A DNA stretch of 6,517 nucleotides, from contig NJEB01000073.1 in NCBI GenBank assembly GCA_002254975.1, positions 1-6,517 on the forward strand, read 5' to 3'. A program made the position numbers and the translations under genes. This document shows, in pieces, positions 4,376 through 6,517 of this stretch. This DNA comes from Candidatus Hecatellales archaeon ex4484_218 (GTDB lineage Archaea > Thermoproteota > Bathyarchaeia > Hecatellales > Hecatellaceae). A model generated the notes under the pieces. It did no database searches. It saw only the letters and a program-made list of their open reading frames with translations, and had not been told where the DNA came from. The first letter of the stretch is position 1. Every line of letters begins with the position of its first letter.

Positions 4376-5416
4376 TTGGAGTTTTTAGCAACAATGGATG
4401 TTAAAACTGTTGAAAAACTTATTTTTGAAATACGTAAAGAACTAAATTTTTCAGTTGAGGTTAAACCTAAAGTTTTAAAGGCTTCATTAGACAAAGAAAA
4501 AAATCTTATGTTTTTGGTTGTTGCAGATAGACCGGATAAAGCTGCAACTTTTGGTCCTGGTGGTTTAGTTTCAAAAACTTTAATTAAAAAACTTGGTTTA
4601 ATTGGTGTTAGTGTTAAAGCTCAAACAGATGTTTTAGTTAAAAATTTTAGAATTAAATTAGCTATTGAACGTTTAAAAGAATTAAGTTTAACCCTAAACA
4701 ACAAAACAAAAACCATCATCGATAAAAAGCTGCTTCCCCTACTAGAAAAAGAATTAAAATATCCTGGAAAAATTTTTGAGGATAATTTTGAAGCTTCCAA
4801 CAACCATTTGGCTGTAGTTGCTTTTTCAGGTGGAGTTGATAGTTGGGTTACAACAATTCTTGCTAAAAAGGTTGGTTTAAACCCTATAACTGTTTCAGTT
4901 TCACCTGGAAAATGGATTTTACCTGTAAAAACAAGAAAACTTATAAATTTTTTAACTTCAACCTACCATATCCCCCATGAATTTTTGGAGGTTGAAATTG
5001 AAAATTTTAAAGCTATTTTTAAGGATGGACTTAATGGAAAACTTCATCCTTGTGGTAGATGTAGAAAACTTATAGAAAAAATTGTTGTTGATTATGCTAA
5101 AAAGGTTGGGGTTCCATTAGTTTTATTTGGAGATTTACTTCCAACAGGAAATTATTCAGCTCATGTTGTAGATAATATTTTAAGGTTTAATATTCTTGCA
5201 GCCTTAAACTTTACAAAATCTGAAACTATCCATTATGCTAAAATGTTTCATCATCCAAAAGCAAGTCTTGTTTATGGTTGTCCAATGTTACGTGCAATCC
5301 ATAAAAAACATCCACATTTAACTTATCCATCCATCCAAAGAGTTTTAAGAGAGGTTAGAGCTGGATTGTTAGAACCAACTCAAGCCTTAAAATATATTAA
5401 AAGTATTCTAACTTAA
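4376..5416 (+). CDS. KH-like plus PP-loop ATPase with three candidate Fe-S cysteines, possible RNA thiolation enzyme
   Basis: This is a 346-residue two-part protein. Residues 30-100 resemble a KH RNA-binding domain, with a GxxG-type loop in FGPGGLVSK (59-67) and a following helix KTLIKKLGL. Residues 146-330 are a PP-loop ATP-pyrophosphatase: SGGVDSW at 151-157, HPCGRCRK with C226 and C229, FGD at 251-253, and C302 in YGCPML. A PP-loop together with CxxC and one distal cysteine is the pattern that holds the [4Fe-4S] cluster in TtcA/TtuA tRNA thiolases, which activate a base with ATP and add sulfur. I recall this architecture from an archaeal family of predicted PP-loop ATPases (COG1365), whose function I do not know to be established. 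The start TTG 4376 is 6 nt after taw3; ATG 4394, with GGAG 12 nt upstream, is an alternative that removes six residues. Operon position between a tRNA-modifying enzyme and a TudS-like protein supports RNA sulfur chemistry, by inference. Confidence 0.75.
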   Translation: MEFLATMDVKTVEKLIFEIRKELNFSVEVKPKVLKASLDKEKNLMFLVVADRPDKAATFGPGGLVSKTLIKKLGLIGVSVKAQTDVLVKNFRIKLAIERLKELSLTLNNKTKTIIDKKLLPLLEKELKYPGKIFEDNFEASNNHLAVVAFSGGVDSWVTTILAKKVGLNPITVSVSPGKWILPVKTRKLINFLTSTYHIPHEFLEVEIENFKAIFKDGLNGKLHPCGRCRKLIEKIVVDYAKKVGVPLVLFGDLLPTGNYSAHVVDNILRFNILAALNFTKSETIHYAKMFHHPKASLVYGCPMLRAIHKKHPHLTYPSIQRVLREVRAGLLEPTQALKYIKSILT

Positions 5417-5420
5417 ACTA

Positions 5421-5425
5421 GGTGG
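5421..5425 (+). promoter_or_regulatory. Ribosome-binding site of the TudS-like gene
   Basis: GGTGG lies 9 nt before TTG 5435 and 15 nt before ATG 5441. The spacing favours the TTG as the translation start. Confidence 0.5.
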
Positions 5426-5434
5426 CTGAATAAA

Positions 5435-5965
5435 TTGATTATGGATGGTAGAAGTAACAAGGTAATTTTGGTTTCCCATTGTATCCTAAACTCTAACTCT
5501 ATCTGTATTGGGCCTAAAACTCCCAGTATTTGGCCTGCTATGATTGATGAAGTTGTTAAATTATTTATGAAATATAAGGTGGGAATTGTTCAACTACCTT
5601 GTCCGGAACAATTAATGTACGGGTTTGTTAGGATGGGGGTTTCAAAAACAGGAATTGACACACCTCGATACAGGATGTTTTGTAGAAGAATAGCTGAGGA
5701 AGCCGCAGATATTGTTAAAAACTATTTGGATAATGGGTTTAAGGTTGTTGGTTTTTTGGGTAAAAGGTCAAGTCCAACATGTGGTGTTAAAACAACTCAA
5801 ATAACCTTAAAAGGTAAAAATGTTGAAATTGAAGGTCAAGGAATACTTGTTGAAGAGCTAGCTAAAGCTTTGGAAAAAAGAAAAATAAATTTACCTTTCT
5901 TAGACTTTGAAAGAACAGAAGTTGAAGAATGTTTGAAAGCTTTAGAAGAAATTTTAAAAACTTAA
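5435..5965 (+). CDS. TudS/DUF523-like protein, candidate thio-base desulfidase
   Basis: This 176-residue protein has three cysteine motifs placed as in the TudS (DUF523) family: VSHCILN with C16, LPCPEQ with C56, and SSPTCGV with C116. In TudS the three corresponding cysteines bind a [4Fe-4S] cluster whose free iron takes sulfur from 2-thiouracil. Related proteins of this family (RudS) remove sulfur from thiouridine in tRNA. C24 and C83 are additional. The N-terminal motif differs from the bacterial SxCLLG form, so this is an archaeal branch whose substrate is unproven. No signal peptide or membrane segment is seen. TTG 5435 is favoured because GGTGG (5421-5425) lies 9 nt upstream; ATG 5441 is the alternative and would drop two residues. 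The gap from the PP-loop gene is 18 nt, suggesting co-transcription. It ends 7 nt from the convergent UPF0282 gene. Confidence 0.72.
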   Translation: MIMDGRSNKVILVSHCILNSNSICIGPKTPSIWPAMIDEVVKLFMKYKVGIVQLPCPEQLMYGFVRMGVSKTGIDTPRYRMFCRRIAEEAADIVKNYLDNGFKVVGFLGKRSSPTCGVKTTQITLKGKNVEIEGQGILVEELAKALEKRKINLPFLDFERTEVEECLKALEEILKT

Positions 5966-5972
5966 AGTATAT

Positions 5973-6517
5973 TTATTCTTCACCAACAATTTTTCTTGGT
6001 TTGGTTTTATTTTTTACTGGATGTTTTTCATAAAGCTCTTTTCTACGGGCTTCAAGCATATCTAAAGGTTTCCCAGCAAAATTGGCTGCTGTTTCTAGTT
6101 TAACTTTTCTTTTTTTAGCTATTTTTACAGCCTCACCAATTTTTTCCTTCCATTCAAGGTCTCTTAAAAGATGATGGTCAACTATAAACGTATTTAATGG
6201 ACAATCTTTAATGATTTTAACCATAGCCTTAACAGATTCCTCAAGACTTTTAAAACTAAACCTATAACCTAACATGTAAGTCATAGGTCCATCCAAATAA
6301 ACAATGTTAGGCTTATTTTCAACTATAAAATCTATTTGGTCTTTAATACTTGGTCCTTCAACATCAGATGTAAAAAGAAATTTTTCTTCCCCATCATCAA
6401 TCAAAACTTCAACAACAAACCCAAGTTTAGGATTTGTTCCATGATAAACAGGACCGGAAAACTTTAATTTTGTTCCACCAAAAACATATTCTTTCCCATC
6501 ACAATATTCTAATTTTT
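5973..6517 (-). CDS. UPF0282-type metallo-beta-lactamase-fold protein (partial, N-terminus outside the window)
   Basis: The frame is open from the right edge to TAA at 5973-5975 and shows the last 180 residues. Counted from the first full codon, it has GPVYHGT (H25), FLFTSDVEGP (D51) and FIVDHHLLRD (D113, H114, H115), with a basic tail. These match the C-terminal half of the archaeal UPF0282 family (COG2248), predicted hydrolases of the metallo-beta-lactamase superfamily of about 300 residues. The N-terminal HxHxDH-type motif would lie outside the window. An internal TTG at 6404 could pass as a start, but homologous sequence clearly continues upstream of it (KLEYCDGKEYVFGG), so it is not the true start. 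The biological substrate of the family is not known to me. It is convergent with the TudS-like gene, only 7 nt apart, so it is not part of that operon. Confidence 0.88.
   Translation of the reverse strand, partial: KLEYCDGKEYVFGGTKLKFSGPVYHGTNPKLGFVVEVLIDDGEEKFLFTSDVEGPSIKDQIDFIVENKPNIVYLDGPMTYMLGYRFSFKSLEESVKAMVKIIKDCPLNTFIVDHHLLRDLEWKEKIGEAVKIAKKRKVKLETAANFAGKPLDMLEARRKELYEKHPVKNKTKPRKIVGEE

Noticed and set aside
4621..4803. 60-codon minus-strand frame inside the PP-loop gene
   Set aside because: Antisense to a well-supported gene and without recognisable protein features.

Overview
The window is AT-rich DNA (roughly a third G+C by eye) that reads as archaeal. It has a Taw3-type wybutosine enzyme, a UPF0282-type metallo-beta-lactamase-fold protein, a tRNA-Ile(GAT) split by a short intron at the canonical 37/38 position, TATA-like boxes, and start sites preceded by GGTGA/GGTGG-type ribosome-binding sequences. 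The lineage within Archaea cannot be fixed from this window. A Bathyarchaeia-like or other TACK group would fit, but that is a guess.

Layout. (1) 1-725, minus strand: the N-terminal part of a secreted BtuF/FhuD-type ABC transporter substrate-binding protein, running off the left edge. (2) 726-796: a short divergent promoter region with an imperfect 12-bp-arm inverted repeat lying over TATA-like sequence. (3) 797-1762, plus: a glutaminase-less asparagine-synthase-like PP-loop ATPase with a C-terminal zinc ribbon. (4) 1807-2724, minus: a metallo-beta-lactamase-fold hydrolase, convergent with the previous gene. (5) 2807-2901, minus: tRNA-Ile(GAT) with a 17-nt intron and an encoded CCA. (6) 2902-3816: about 900 bases with no confident gene. 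It holds a possible 29-residue membrane peptide, a short coding-like fragment, an 8-bp tandem repeat and three copies of GTTTAAAC. (7) 3817-3890, minus: tRNA-Phe(GAA). (8) 3899-5965, plus: a tight three-gene run of a short Taw3 homologue, a KH-like plus PP-loop ATPase with three candidate Fe-S cysteines, and a TudS/DUF523-like candidate desulfidase. (9) 5973-6517, minus: the C-terminal part of a UPF0282-type protein, running off the right edge.

How the parts may work together. The most interesting stretch is 3817-5965. The tRNA-Phe gene, whose G37 is the substrate position for wyosine chemistry, lies 8 nt from and divergent to the gene of the enzyme family that modifies that position. Two proteins whose visible features point to RNA binding and Fe-S/sulfur chemistry follow in the same run. 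I infer a small tRNA modification module in which base methylation, a probable thiolation-type PP-loop enzyme and a probable thio-base desulfidase are co-expressed. The Taw3 homologue lacks about 35 N-terminal residues usual for the family, and the space where they would be encoded is taken up by the tRNA-Phe gene on the other strand. This is either a naturally short enzyme or the scar of a rearrangement.
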